DNA from: Allobosea sp. 47.2.35
GTDB lineage: Bacteria; Pseudomonadota; Alphaproteobacteria; Rhizobiales; Beijerinckiaceae
DNA length: 32,989 nucleotides
Direction: 5' to 3'
Assembly: GCF_024655635.1 (NCBI RefSeq)
Contig: NZ_JANLGI010000031.1
Coordinates: forward strand, 1 to 32,989
Notes under the pieces: model-generated
Told to the model about the DNA's origin: nothing
What the model saw: only the letters and a program-made list of their open reading frames with translations
Database searches by the model: none
Position numbers and translations under genes: made by a program
Part shown: one piece after another, positions 1 through 9,100 of the stretch
Position numbering within the stretch: the first letter of the stretch is position 1
Layout of the letters: each line of letters starts with the position of its first letter

Positions 1-2
1 TT

Positions 3-206
3 GGCTTCATAGCCATGCGAACCCAAGCCGGCATTGGCAATGCCGAGTTCCTGCGCGCAATGATCCCACATCATTCCGGCGCGATCCTGATGTGCGAGAA
101 AGCCAGCATCACTGATCCGGAGATCGTCGCGCTCTGTCAGGAAATCACCAAGTCGCAGAAGGCGGAAATCGCGCAAATGGAGACAATCCTCGCCCGGCAG
201 AGGTGA
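3..206 (+). CDS. DUF305 family protein, 3' part only
   Basis: The reading frame is open to the left edge of the window, so this is the C-terminal part of a gene that begins outside it. The visible 60-odd residues contain FLRAMIPHHSGAILMCEKA followed by a charged helix ending in AEIAQMETILARQR. This is the conserved second half of DUF305, a ferritin-like four-helix family of small exported proteins with His and Met residues, often found beside copper and heavy-metal resistance genes. The paired histidines in IPHHSGA are the family hallmark. The exact role is unknown; metal binding in the periplasm is a family-level guess that suits the copper genes further along. An internal ATG at 15 could be mistaken for the start but would cut the domain. 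Confidence 0.8.
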   Translation, partial: GFIAMRTQAGIGNAEFLRAMIPHHSGAILMCEKASITDPEIVALCQEITKSQKAEIAQMETILARQR

Positions 207-256
207 AGCTCTTCACATCCGAAGCTGACATCCCCATTTCAAGCTTAGATTGTCAG

Positions 257-280
257 CCCCGAGTGGGTTTGCCATCGGGG
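257..280. repeat. Inverted repeat CCCCGA-N12-TCGGGG
   Basis: A perfect 6-bp inverted repeat (257-262 with 275-280) lies between the DUF305 gene end and the next start. It could be a weak transcript end for the DUF305 gene or a regulatory hairpin. No T-run follows it, so it is not a classical intrinsic terminator. Confidence 0.3.
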
Positions 281-296
281 CAAGCCAGGGGAGGCT

Positions 297-647
297 GTGA
301 TGAGGTTGTCTCACCAAATCGCTCTATCGGCGGCCTGTTTGCTGCTCTTGGCGCAGCTTGAACCCGCGATCGCCCATCGTGCGAACCTGGCCCTGGGCCT
401 GCGAGAGATCACCAGCGCGATTAACGGTAAGGTCTGTGCAACAGCAGGAGGGGCGCACTTCACCTTCGATAATGATGGGCGCTTCTCGTATGATGGCCTC
501 TGGCAAAGCAGCGGAAGCTTCACGCTTGACGCTAGCGCGGTAGTCGTGACCTTCGACAGCGGTCTTCAGCGCGCGTTTGAAATCTCCAGGCGAGGCGGAG
601 AGCTGTATATGGAGCAAACCCGCGTCGTGTGCACCGCCAAGGAATGA
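297..647 (+). CDS. Small secreted protein of unknown function
   Basis: This encodes about 116 residues. A hydrophobic leader (residues about 4-26, ending ...LEPAIA before HRAN) looks like a Sec signal peptide, so the product is probably periplasmic. The mature part has two cysteines (GKVCATAGG and TRVVCTAKE), which could form one disulfide, and alternating hydrophobic and polar stretches (HFTFDNDGRFSYDGLW, SGSFTLDASAVVVTFDSG) typical of a small beta-sheet domain. The start is GTG at 297 or ATG at 300. Both sit about the right distance from the purine-rich AGGGGAGG. I do not recognise the family. It follows the DUF305 gene by about 90 bases and may be a separate transcription unit. Confidence 0.6.
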   Translation: MMRLSHQIALSAACLLLLAQLEPAIAHRANLALGLREITSAINGKVCATAGGAHFTFDNDGRFSYDGLWQSSGSFTLDASAVVVTFDSGLQRAFEISRRGGELYMEQTRVVCTAKE

Positions 648-736
648 GACAGACCTGCTTGAAGTGTTTTGAGTGCAGTTCGGCCGTCTGACTGAGCCGT
701 CGAGCCTAGAGTGTTGCCGGAACAATACGAGCGTCG

Positions 737-1279
737 TCAGAAAGGCGCATCCACAACATGGGTGGGCTCCTCTGCGTAATAAGATACCGCGATTGTTGCG
801 GCTTTCACAGCCATTGATATTGTCGACGCGGAGTTTTCGACGTCGCCAACGCCTATCAGCAGGGTTTTGCCCATATTAAGGGCCTCGGCCGAATCCGCGA
901 TATTGCCCTCAACAAGGCCAACTTCACTTAAAGTCTGATCTAACTGACAGCAGCAATGTGACGTTTTCCAAACGTGATTCGATGCAATTAGCATCCCGGC
1001 CAAATAGCCGGTGACTGAGATGGGCGCGACTGACCGCAAACTACAAATAATGCCAGAAAAGAAAACGCCCCATAGTCCATCAAACACGCGGTCAGTCCGT
1101 GACCACTGGCTGCACAAGTCCTCAATACCTGACTTTTGAACTCCCCCACTTGCAAGGGATGTGAGTTTCTGCACGACGCTGAAATTCTCGATAGGAAAGC
1201 CCAATGATTTCAGATCAGCAAGCACCACACTTGCCGCATTTCGATCAGGAAGGGATGCGACCAAACAGGTGCTAGACAT
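737..1279 (-). CDS. YflT/general-stress-like membrane-associated protein
   Basis: A 180-residue protein. The N-terminus (VASLPDRNAASVVLADLKSLGF followed by PIENFSVVQ) has the pattern of the heat-induced stress protein YflT/GSP17M domain: a beta strand, a helix with an aligned Asp/Arg, then a second strand. The middle (FDGLWGVFFSGIICSLRSVAPISVTGYLAGMLIAS) is hydrophobic and Gly-rich, as in relatives that carry a glycine-zipper-like membrane segment. The C-terminal third looks like a second alpha/beta half. A good Shine-Dalgarno (AAAGGGG) precedes ATG at 1279. It starts 30 bases after the acyl carrier protein on the same strand and could be cotranscribed, although a functional link is not evident. 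The base composition is noticeably A/T-richer than the copper genes. The family call is tentative. Confidence 0.55.
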   Translation of the reverse strand: MSSTCLVASLPDRNAASVVLADLKSLGFPIENFSVVQKLTSLASGGVQKSGIEDLCSQWSRTDRVFDGLWGVFFSGIICSLRSVAPISVTGYLAGMLIASNHVWKTSHCCCQLDQTLSEVGLVEGNIADSAEALNMGKTLLIGVGDVENSASTISMAVKAATIAVSYYAEEPTHVVDAPF

Positions 1280-1309
1280 TGGATGCCCCTTTCACACTAA
1301 ACAGAATTC

Positions 1310-1567
1310 CTATCTTGAGTCAGTTTTGACTCCTTGACGCTCAATCGCTCGAACCAAGTCTCCGATATTTGACAGATTCTCGATCTCATCGCTGCGCAAT
1401 TTGACGCCGAACTCGGTTTCCGCAGCGACTATCAAGGTAATGTTGTTAAACGAATCCCATCCCTCGATGTCGGCCGCTGACGTTTCGGCCGAGAGTACGA
1501 TTGTATCATCATTGAACAAGTCTCTGAATATTTGGGTCAGGCCAGCGTAGACTGCGCGCTCATCCAT
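1310..1567 (-). CDS. Acyl carrier protein
   Basis: An 85-residue acidic protein with the acyl/peptidyl carrier fold pattern: helix I (ERAVYAGLTQIFRDLF), the conserved GWDSF motif whose Ser39 would carry the phosphopantetheine arm, then helix II (NNITLIVAAETEFGVKL) and helix III. The motif is DSF rather than the usual DSL, a variant common in stand-alone carriers that serve FkbH-type enzymes. The start was set at ATG 1567 because GGAAAGG lies just upstream. A longer in-frame extension would overlap the FkbH gene and does not resemble the family. It starts 5 bases past the FkbH stop, so the two are almost certainly translated from one message. The likely role is to accept an acyl or glyceryl unit from the upstream protein. 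Confidence 0.88.
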   Translation of the reverse strand: MDERAVYAGLTQIFRDLFNDDTIVLSAETSAADIEGWDSFNNITLIVAAETEFGVKLRSDEIENLSNIGDLVRAIERQGVKTDSR

Positions 1568-1572
1568 TCCGT

Positions 1573-3483
1573 CTACCTTTCCGTAATGTCGATCGGAACG
1601 GGCAAATCGGCGAACGAATCGACATCGAAGCACCAAGTCGTTGCCCCCGAAGCGTCTTCGGCAACGCAAGCGAAGCCAAGGCTGCGGTAGTGCTCACGCA
1701 CCATTTGGTTCCGCTCTGTCGGGCGAAATTTGCCAACAATGGTGCGATAGCCGCGGGAGCGCGCCTCTGTGGCGACCACTGCGAGCACCGCCCGCTCCAC
1801 GCGCCGCCCCAACACTCGGCAACTCATCAACCAGTTCTCGAGGACAAGGGTTTCGTCTCCGTCGGCGCGCGCCATGACGACTGAGATGATCCCGTTGTCA
1901 CCGAAGCGGTCGAGCAGCCTGAAATGCAAGCCGAGGCAGCGCGGATCGCGCTCAAAGGCACTGACCTCCTGATCCGAACATCGCTGCGTTGTCAGGTTGA
2001 ATTGGTTGGTCTTATTGATCAACTGCACAACGCGCGGCCGATTGATGTCGTCGAATGGCCCCCAGATCAGCTCCATTCGAAGCTCGGCCAGGAAGGCGTC
2101 CATATCCGTTGCGGCCGATGCGGCGTTCGCCCGCTCCTTGTTGGCCTGGTATTGTCCGGCCTTGCCCAGGTCATCGGCCGTCACAACGACTGCCTCGAAA
2201 TATCCGCTGTCGCTTAGGCACTGCGCAAAATGAGCCGGATCCGCTGGCAATTCGGGCACGCGCACCGAAGGCAGCCGAGAGCGCACCCATTCGCGCTCGG
2301 CGGGATTGTCGTCAGCGAAGACAATACTGTCCAATCCAATATTGAGCGTGCTCGCGATCGAGCGGATGTTCGTCGCTTTGTCGTTCCAATTGGCGCAGAA
2401 GCAGGCAATGTCCTTCAGCCTCAGCACCATTTCCGGGTGGTGCTCGAACACCGCCGTCGCATTTGCCTCGTCATTCTTGGAGCATACGGCCAGAATTACG
2501 CCGCGCTCCCCGAGATTGCTCAGATAGCGCTGAAAAGCACAGAAGGCCTCGCCCGCAGCCGAACCGGCACCCAGCACCAGGCCGTTCGGTCCATCGTCCC
2601 CGATCACGCCGCCCCAGAGCGTATTGTCGAGATCGAGCACGAGGCATTTCGACGAAAGGCCGGATTGGGTCCCGAGCACGCGCCCCACCAGGTCGCCGTA
2701 AAGCGGCCCAACCAAAGGGCTGATCTCCTGCTTCGCCTTGTGCCAGAGTGTGGGGTCAAACCAACAGCCCCATCCCTGCCAAGCGGCATACTGATCGGGC
2801 GTGATCAAATCGAAGCCCTCCTGTTCGGCGAGATCGCGCAGGGCTTCGTTCCACGACAGGATCATTTGCCGCGGCGAGTTAGGAAGGCGATGCTCGTTGG
2901 CGCCAAGCAAGGCAGGAATGATGGGTAATGCGGTTTGCAAAATGATCCGACACGGCAACCGTTCTCGGATCGTCCCGCACAAGCGTTTGAGCTCGTTCAG
3001 ACTATGATTAAGTCGCTCCTCCGCAGCGCTTCGGTCACTCAACGCACTATGCCCGCGTGAAACATGGTGAGCATCGAATGCAAAGAGCACGACGTCCGGC
3101 CTGAAGCCCCAGAATTCCGAATCCAAGTCAGCGATCGCATGTCGATACTGGCCGAAACCTGGCTCATAAATATCGACATTGACGCCCCTACGCAGGCAGC
3201 CGATGCGAATTCCGGGCTGCAGGTGACTCGTCGTCGACGTTGCTAGAATAGCCAGCCGGATGAAGCGAGCGGCCTGTGGTCGCGAATCGGCGGCGCCTGA
3301 GTTCAACCGGATCAACCGGTCAAGCTGAATAGTTTCGACAAGGTCGAGGTTGTGCTGCGCCAGAGCGATCGCTCCGTCCCAGAACGAACGATCCGCCCTG
3401 TGGGCATCGAGTTCAGCAAGGCGGCGACGAAAATCGCGTGCGGTGGGAAGCCAATAAAGCCTTTGCCCGGGAAGAGCAGCCAT
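1573..3483 (-). CDS. FkbH-type HAD protein with SGNH-like and GNAT-like domains
   Basis: A 636-residue multidomain protein. Residues about 75-270 look like the SGNH-hydrolase-like N-terminal domain of FkbH proteins (LAILATSTTSHLQPGI). Residues 280-430 are the HAD/FkbH core: LDLDNTLWGG with nucleophile-region Asp284 and Asp286, then ILAVCSKNDE with Cys334, and IVFADDNPAERE. Residues about 470-630 resemble a GNAT acyltransferase (QLINKTNQFNLTT, then VVATEARSRGYRTIVGKF). Characterised FkbH enzymes take the glyceryl group of 1,3-bisphosphoglycerate, dephosphorylate it, and load it through a Cys thioester onto a carrier protein. The Cys is present here and the carrier protein follows directly. Start ATG 3483 lies 11 bases after the WcbI-TPR gene stop. 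The glyceryl substrate is inferred from the family. Confidence 0.85.
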   Translation of the reverse strand: MAALPGQRLYWLPTARDFRRRLAELDAHRADRSFWDGAIALAQHNLDLVETIQLDRLIRLNSGAADSRPQAARFIRLAILATSTTSHLQPGIRIGCLRRGVNVDIYEPGFGQYRHAIADLDSEFWGFRPDVVLFAFDAHHVSRGHSALSDRSAAEERLNHSLNELKRLCGTIRERLPCRIILQTALPIIPALLGANEHRLPNSPRQMILSWNEALRDLAEQEGFDLITPDQYAAWQGWGCWFDPTLWHKAKQEISPLVGPLYGDLVGRVLGTQSGLSSKCLVLDLDNTLWGGVIGDDGPNGLVLGAGSAAGEAFCAFQRYLSNLGERGVILAVCSKNDEANATAVFEHHPEMVLRLKDIACFCANWNDKATNIRSIASTLNIGLDSIVFADDNPAEREWVRSRLPSVRVPELPADPAHFAQCLSDSGYFEAVVVTADDLGKAGQYQANKERANAASAATDMDAFLAELRMELIWGPFDDINRPRVVQLINKTNQFNLTTQRCSDQEVSAFERDPRCLGLHFRLLDRFGDNGIISVVMARADGDETLVLENWLMSCRVLGRRVERAVLAVVATEARSRGYRTIVGKFRPTERNQMVREHYRSLGFACVAEDASGATTWCFDVDSFADLPVPIDITER

Positions 3484-3494
3484 GGCGCATCTCG

Positions 3495-5357
3495 CTACTC
3501 TACCAAGGATACGCGGTTTTCGAAGGACCTGCTTTTCAGTCCGAGCGCGGTCGGCGGAACGGCTGATTCTTCGGAATGATCAGCCGTCTCGGCTTCCCGC
3601 TGCTCCTTGCGAAGATGCGTCAGAAGGGTTCGCACACGCTGATCGTCGGGACGATCACGCTCAAGTTCGATCGCCATAGAGAGGGCGTCGGCGGTTCGGC
3701 CCTGCCGGCTGATAGCGGTCGCGAGCTGGATACGGCTTCCCAGCTCTTCGGGACAAAGCGCGACGGCAGAACGAAACGCAGCTTCTGCTCTCACATGGTC
3801 ACCGATGCGGCTTTGCAGCAGACCCAGCCCCGCCTGAGCGTTGGCATTGTCGGGAAGCCTTCCGACCATCGCTTGATAATCCGCGACGACAGCGCGCCGC
3901 ACCTTGAGTGCGAGGACATCGCCCAGGAGCCAATGCGGTTCGGCCGCAATCGGCTTGACCACAATCGCCTCTCTCAGCATTGCCTCGGCATCGTCCAGCT
4001 TACAGGCCTCGATCAGAGCTTTCGCGCCGGTCAGGAGAAGTGCAAAATCGTGAGGAAACACTTCGAGAGCGTCGCAAATTACCGAATGTGCCTCGTCGAA
4101 CCGCTTTTGCGATCGATAAAGCCGTGCAAGCTCAAGGCTGGCTGCCGCGGTTGTCGGAGCCGCTCGCACCGCGCGGCATAGGGCAACTTCCCCCTCGGTT
4201 GCCAATCCTAAGCGCAACAAGCTCTGCCCAACCGCGAGTTGCGCATGATGGTTTTGTTCATCGAGCCGCACCGCTGCCCTCGCCGCGGCTAGTGCAGCAT
4301 CGGCATCGCCCTGTCGAAGACAGATTTGGCTGAGAAATGTATAACCCAGCGACGAGTCAGGCGAGCGACGCAATCCTTCTTCGAGACGTCGCCGCGCGAA
4401 GGCCTGATCCCGCCCGCTAGCACACCAGATACCTTCAGCTAGCGGCTCATTCCAATCGTAGGCGACGTAGCGATGTACGAACTCAGGAAAGGTGAAAGTT
4501 CCTTCGTGTCGCAGAGGATAACGATGGCAGGGGCCGCACCAGTCTAACCCGAAATGTTCTGCTACGGCGGGATGGACAGGGTGACAATCCGGCCAGAATT
4601 GCTTGATCTGCAACGGACCGAGCACGCGCGCGATTGTCGCGTCCGAAAACCCCATGCGCTCAAAAACCTGCTTTGCAAGCGCGCTGAACACCCCAAGCCC
4701 AGGATGATGCGGTGTCAGGAACGTCTGCTCAGTGCGCAAGCTGCCGACGATCAAATCACGGAACGCGAAACCGGTCGCTTGATCTCGACGGCCTTGCGCT
4801 TCGAACCAAAGCTCATAAACCCGATCCAGATTCGTTCGCGTCCGAAAATCGAGGCTCAGATAGCGCGACACGGCCTCGTCGGGAGTGACGCCTTGGCCAA
4901 TCAGGTTGTTGAGGTAGGTATCACCCAGTTCCGGGTCGAATGGGCCGTTCGGCGCATGAGGAACGCGCTCGTTTTTCGGATGGGGCCGACCGGCAAAGGG
5001 CCATAAAAAAACGGCCGATACGAGTGGAACATCAATCACCCGCGTGCCCGTCGGCAGGCTTGAACGAGCAATCCTACCGACCGCGTCAGAAACCTGCCAA
5101 ATGACGAAATCAGCGTCTGCCAGGATCGACGCGCTGGCGGGATCAGCCTCGACATGTGGATTAACGTATTCCGAGGCTCCACGCATGCCGGTGGTTAGCG
5201 AACTGCCGTAGAGCTTCGAAAGCCTAAACATCTGGCAGTTGCCGACGAAGGCGACGCGCCGGTCAGTCAGCACCCGTTCCGCAGCCAGCTGATCAAGATC
5301 ACGCGGTTGCCGACGCGTCCGGTAGACCGAGGATTCAGATGGGGCAGTGGACCGCAT
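3495..5357 (-). CDS. WcbI-domain protein fused to TPR repeats
   Basis: A 620-residue protein. Residues about 25-270 match the WcbI family: RRVAFVGNCQM near the start, then FLTPHHPGLGVFSALAKQVF, the His/Pro motif typical of the family. WcbI is a capsule-biosynthesis protein thought to be an acetyltransferase and reported to bind CoA. From about residue 310 to 590 there are roughly eight helical repeats of TPR type (SSLGYTFLSQICLRQGDADAA; ASLELARLYRSQKRFDEA; PHWLLGDVLALK), which usually dock partner proteins. ATG 5357 was chosen because a G-rich Shine-Dalgarno (GGGGGG) stands 6 bases upstream; an in-frame TTG at 5369 has none. It is the first gene of a cassette with FkbH and an acyl carrier protein, so it may transfer a carrier-bound acyl unit to a glycan. 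That role is inference. Confidence 0.78.
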   Translation of the reverse strand: MRSTAPSESSVYRTRRQPRDLDQLAAERVLTDRRVAFVGNCQMFRLSKLYGSSLTTGMRGASEYVNPHVEADPASASILADADFVIWQVSDAVGRIARSSLPTGTRVIDVPLVSAVFLWPFAGRPHPKNERVPHAPNGPFDPELGDTYLNNLIGQGVTPDEAVSRYLSLDFRTRTNLDRVYELWFEAQGRRDQATGFAFRDLIVGSLRTEQTFLTPHHPGLGVFSALAKQVFERMGFSDATIARVLGPLQIKQFWPDCHPVHPAVAEHFGLDWCGPCHRYPLRHEGTFTFPEFVHRYVAYDWNEPLAEGIWCASGRDQAFARRRLEEGLRRSPDSSLGYTFLSQICLRQGDADAALAAARAAVRLDEQNHHAQLAVGQSLLRLGLATEGEVALCRAVRAAPTTAAASLELARLYRSQKRFDEAHSVICDALEVFPHDFALLLTGAKALIEACKLDDAEAMLREAIVVKPIAAEPHWLLGDVLALKVRRAVVADYQAMVGRLPDNANAQAGLGLLQSRIGDHVRAEAAFRSAVALCPEELGSRIQLATAISRQGRTADALSMAIELERDRPDDQRVRTLLTHLRKEQREAETADHSEESAVPPTALGLKSRSFENRVSLVE

Positions 5358-5433
5358 GATACCCCCCAAGTCCCACCCTCAGCCGCAGGGCAGTTGCACT
5401 CTTACGAAGCTATCAAATGCTCCTGATCTGGTT

Positions 5434-5458
5434 CTATTGACTTTGAAAGACCCAATAG
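5434..5458. repeat. Nested inverted repeat between copper operon end and WcbI-TPR gene
   Basis: CTATTG (5434-5439) pairs with CAATAG (5453-5458), and a nested CTTT-G-AAAG (5441-5449) can extend the stem. It sits in the 139-base space between the DUF411 gene stop and the WcbI-TPR start, so it could end the copper transcript or control the next operon. No T-run follows on the minus strand. Confidence 0.35.
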
Positions 5459-5496
5459 TCGGCAAGGTCCACATGGCAGCGCCTTAGCACGCACAT

Positions 5497-5988
5497 TTAG
5501 ACCTGCTGCACGCCGCGGTAACGCGCGAACACACTCTGCCTGCCAGCCGAGAAGATGACGATTTCGTAGGTTTGCGGCGCCTGGCCGGGCACCTCCATGC
5601 CGGGCGAGCCGATCGGCATGCCCGCAACTGCGATGCCCGTCGCCTTCGGACGCTCGACGAGCAGGCGCTTCACCGCCTCGGCCGGGACATGGCCCTCGAT
5701 GACATAGCCGCCGATCTCGGCCGTGTGGCACGACATCAGGGCCTCGGGCACACCGAGCCTGGTCTTGAGCGGCATCACGTCATCGACCTGGACCACCTCG
5801 ACCGGGAAACCGGCGGCCTTGATATGCTCGACCCACTTGCCGCAACAACCGCAGTTCGGATCGCGGGTCACAGTCATCTTCGGCGGTGTTTCCGTAGCCG
5901 ACGCCGTTCCGGCTATCGCCAGGCCTGCCAATGCCTGCACCGCTCCGAGCAGCATACGGCGGCGGGTCGGTGAAATCTCGATCTGCAT
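5497..5988 (-). CDS. DUF411 metal-binding periplasmic protein
   Basis: A 163-residue exported protein. The start PTRRRMLLGAVQALAGLAIAGTASA is a leader with three arginines before the hydrophobic core, compatible with Tat or Sec export. The mature domain is DUF411: DPNCGCCGKW (Cys46, Cys48, Cys49) resembles a thioredoxin-like metal or redox site, followed by MSCHT (Cys87, His88), EGHVPAEAVKRLL and the family signature GIAVAGMPIGSPGME. DUF411 proteins sit in many copper, silver and mercury resistance operons and are presumed periplasmic metal binders. ATG 5988 follows a strong AAGGAGAG. It is the last gene of the copZ-copA-cus operon, 29 bases after the 37-residue peptide gene. Confidence 0.88.
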   Translation of the reverse strand: MQIEISPTRRRMLLGAVQALAGLAIAGTASATETPPKMTVTRDPNCGCCGKWVEHIKAAGFPVEVVQVDDVMPLKTRLGVPEALMSCHTAEIGGYVIEGHVPAEAVKRLLVERPKATGIAVAGMPIGSPGMEVPGQAPQTYEIVIFSAGRQSVFARYRGVQQV

Positions 5989-6017
5989 GTTCGCTCTCCT
6001 TCAATCTCGACCGTGCA

Positions 6018-6131
6018 TCACCGAAAGAAGACGTATTTGACCAAGGCGACGATCGCCAACAGCAGCACGGCGACGCCGAGCCAGTGGAAAGCCCCCATGC
6101 TCCAGCCCATCCCGTTCATCATATCCTGCAT
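6018..6131 (-). CDS. 37-residue membrane peptide downstream of cusA
   Basis: A short gene of 37 codons: a Met-rich N-terminus (MQDMMNGMGWSMGAFHW) followed by one transmembrane helix (LGVAVLLLAIVALVKYVFF) and a final Arg. ATG 6131 is preceded by AAGGTGGAG at good spacing; a GTG at 6140 would overlap that ribosome site. It begins 15 bases after the cusA stop and ends 29 bases before the DUF411 start. The Met/His-containing face before the helix suggests a metal-binding or pump-accessory peptide, similar in size to small subunits of other RND pumps such as AcrZ; this is by analogy only. Confidence 0.7.
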   Translation of the reverse strand: MQDMMNGMGWSMGAFHWLGVAVLLLAIVALVKYVFFR

Positions 6132-6146
6132 GTCAGTCACTCCACC

Positions 6147-9100
6147 TTATTCAACGACCGCAGCTTGCCGCTGCACCGACGTAGGCTGGACCGCTACGAC
6201 GTTGGTTTCTTCGGCCGGCGGAAGCCGCCAGCCTTTGACAAGGCCATAGATCGCCGGGATCACGAGTAGCGTGAGGACGGTCGATGAGACCATGCCGCCG
6301 ATCATCGGCACCGCGATGCGCTGCATCACCTCCGAGCCGGTACCGGTGTTCCAGAGGATCGGCAGCAGTCCTGCCATGATCGCGACAACGGTCATGATCT
6401 TCGGTCGTACGCGCTCGACCGCGCCCAGCATGATCGCTTCGTGCAGATCGGCCCGGGTAAATGCCCTGCCTTGCTGCGCACGGCGCTGCCGAATCTCGAC
6501 CAGCGCATGATCGAGATAGATCAGCATGATCACGCCGGTCTCGGCCGCGACACCGGCGAGTGCGATGAACCCGACGGCGACCGCGACCGACATGTTGAAG
6601 CCGAGCCACCAGAGCAGCCAGACGCCGCCGACCAGCGCGAAGGGCAATGAGAGCATGACGATGAAGGTTTCGGTCAGCCTGCGGAAATTCAGGTAGAGCA
6701 GCAGGAAGATGATCGCGAGGGTGACAGGCACGACCAGCTTGAGGCGAGCCTCGGCCCGTTCGAGATATTCGAACTGACCGCTCCAGGCGACGCGGTAGCC
6801 TGCTGGCAGCTTGATGCTCTGCGCGATCGCATTTTGGGCGTCGCGGACATAGCCACCGAGGTCGCGCCCGACGGTGTCTACGAAGATGTAGACCGCGAGC
6901 TCGCCGTTCTCTGTGCGGATCGACGTCGCGCCGCGCTTGCGCTCCACACTTGCTACCTCGCCTAGCGGAATGCTGGCACCGGACGGCGTCGAAATCTGGA
7001 CCTCGCGCGCGATCGCCTGGGGATCAGAGCGCAGGTCACGGGGGTAGCGGATGGTCACGCCATAGCGCTCGCGCCCCTCGACCGTCGTCGTCACGGTCTC
7101 GCCACCCATCGCCATCACGATCGCATTCTGGACGTCACCGACGGAAAGCCCGTAGCGCCCGAGCGCGATCCTGTCCGGCACGATGTCGAGGAAGTAGCCG
7201 CCGATGACGCGCTCGGCATAGGCGCTGCTCGTCCCCGGTACCGCTTTGAGGACGGTCTCGATCTGTCGCGAGATCGCCTCCATCTTCGCCAAGTCGGTAC
7301 CGAACACTTTGACCCCGATCGGCGTGCGGATGCCGGTCGCGAGCATGTCGATGCGGGCCCGGATCGGTTGGGTCCAGGCATTGGAGACGCCCGGAAACTG
7401 GAGCGCCTTGTCCATTTCCGCCTTGAGGTTGTCGAGCGTGACGCCCTGGCGCCACTCGGTCTTGGGCTTCAGGTTGATGATGGTTTCAAACATCTCGGTC
7501 GGCGCCGGGTCCGTTGCCGTCTGGGCCCGCCCAGCTTTGCCGTAGACCGAGGCGACCTCCGGGAACGAGCGGATGATCCGGTTCTGAGTTTGCAGAAGCT
7601 CGGCCGCCTTTGTGACCGACAGCCCAGGCAGTGTCGTCGGCATATACATCAGCGTGCCCTCGTCGAGCGTTGGCATGAACTCCGAACCGAGCTGACGCAT
7701 GGGCCAGAGACTGAGCCCGAGCACAGCGACCGCCAGTAGGATCGTCACGGTTTTGGCTTTAAGGACGGCGCGAATGAAAGGGCGATAGAACGCGATCAAG
7801 AACCGGTTGATTGGATTCCTGGCCTCCGGAATGATCCGTCCTCTCACGAATATCACCATCAGCGCCGGCACCAGCGTCACCGACAGAAAGGCCGCAGCCG
7901 CCATGGCGAAGGTCTTGGTGTAGGCGAGCGGACCGAACAGCCGGCCCTCCTCCGCTTCCAGCGTGAAGATCGGCAAAAACGAGACGGTGATGACGAGCAG
8001 GCTGAAGAACAGCGCCGGCCCGACCTCGCTTGCCGCCTCGATCAGGATCTCGATGCGCGGCTTGTCCGGTAGTGCCCGTTCGAGATGCTTGTGGGCATTC
8101 TCGATCATGACGATCGCGGCGTCGATCATGGCTCCGACCGCGATGGCGATGCCGCCCAGGCTCATGATGTTGGAGCCAAGACCAAGCGCCTTCATCGCCG
8201 CAAAGGCCATCAAGATGCCGACCGGCAGCATGATGATCGCCACCAGGGCACTGCGCAGGTGCAGCAGGAAGACGACGCAGACCAGAGCGACGATAATGCT
8301 CTCTTCGATCAGCGTGCCCTTCAGCGTCTCGATTGCCCGCTCGATCAGCCCGGAGCGATCGTAGACGGGCACGATCTCGGCCCCGCCCGGCAAGCTGGGT
8401 GCAATCTCGGCCAACCGCGCCTTGGCGCGCTCGATCACGGCGAGCGCATTGGCACCGAAGCGCTGCAGGACGATGCCGCTCGCGACCTCGCCCTCGCCGT
8501 TGAGCTCGGTGATGCCGCGCCGCTCGTCGGGGCCGAGTTCGACACGGGCGACATCGGAGAGGCGCAGGGCTGCGCCGCGCTCGCTCTTCAGGACGATGTT
8601 CTGAATATCGGCGATCGACTTGAGATAGCCGCGGCCGCGGACCATGAACTCGAACTCGCTGAGCTCGACCGTACGTCCGCCGACATCCAGATTGCTGCTA
8701 CGGACGGCCTCGCGCAGCGCAGCCAGCGAGACGCCCTGGGCACGCAGCCGCACAGGATCGACCACGATTGCGTATTGCTTGACGAAGCCGCCGACGCTGG
8801 CGACCTCGGCCACGCCCTCGGCACGCGAAGCCGCGAAGCGGATCTTCCAGTCCTGCAAAGAGCGCAATTCGGCCAGGGTCATCTCCTTGGCCATGACGGC
8901 ATATTGATAGACCCAGCCGACGCCGGTGGCGTCAGGCCCGAGAGTCGGCGTCACGCCCGAGGGCAGGCGACGCGCTGCGGTGTTGAGATATTCCAGAACC
9001 CGCGAACGCGCCCAATAAGGGTCGGTGCCGTCCTCGAAGATCACATAGACGAAGGAGACTCCGAAGAAGGAGAAGCCGCGCACGACGCGCGCTTTCGGCA

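Noticed and set aside
1568..1669. N-terminal extension of the carrier protein frame upstream of 1567
   Set aside because: It overlaps the FkbH gene, is Arg-rich and unlike a carrier protein, and a good ribosome site precedes ATG 1567.
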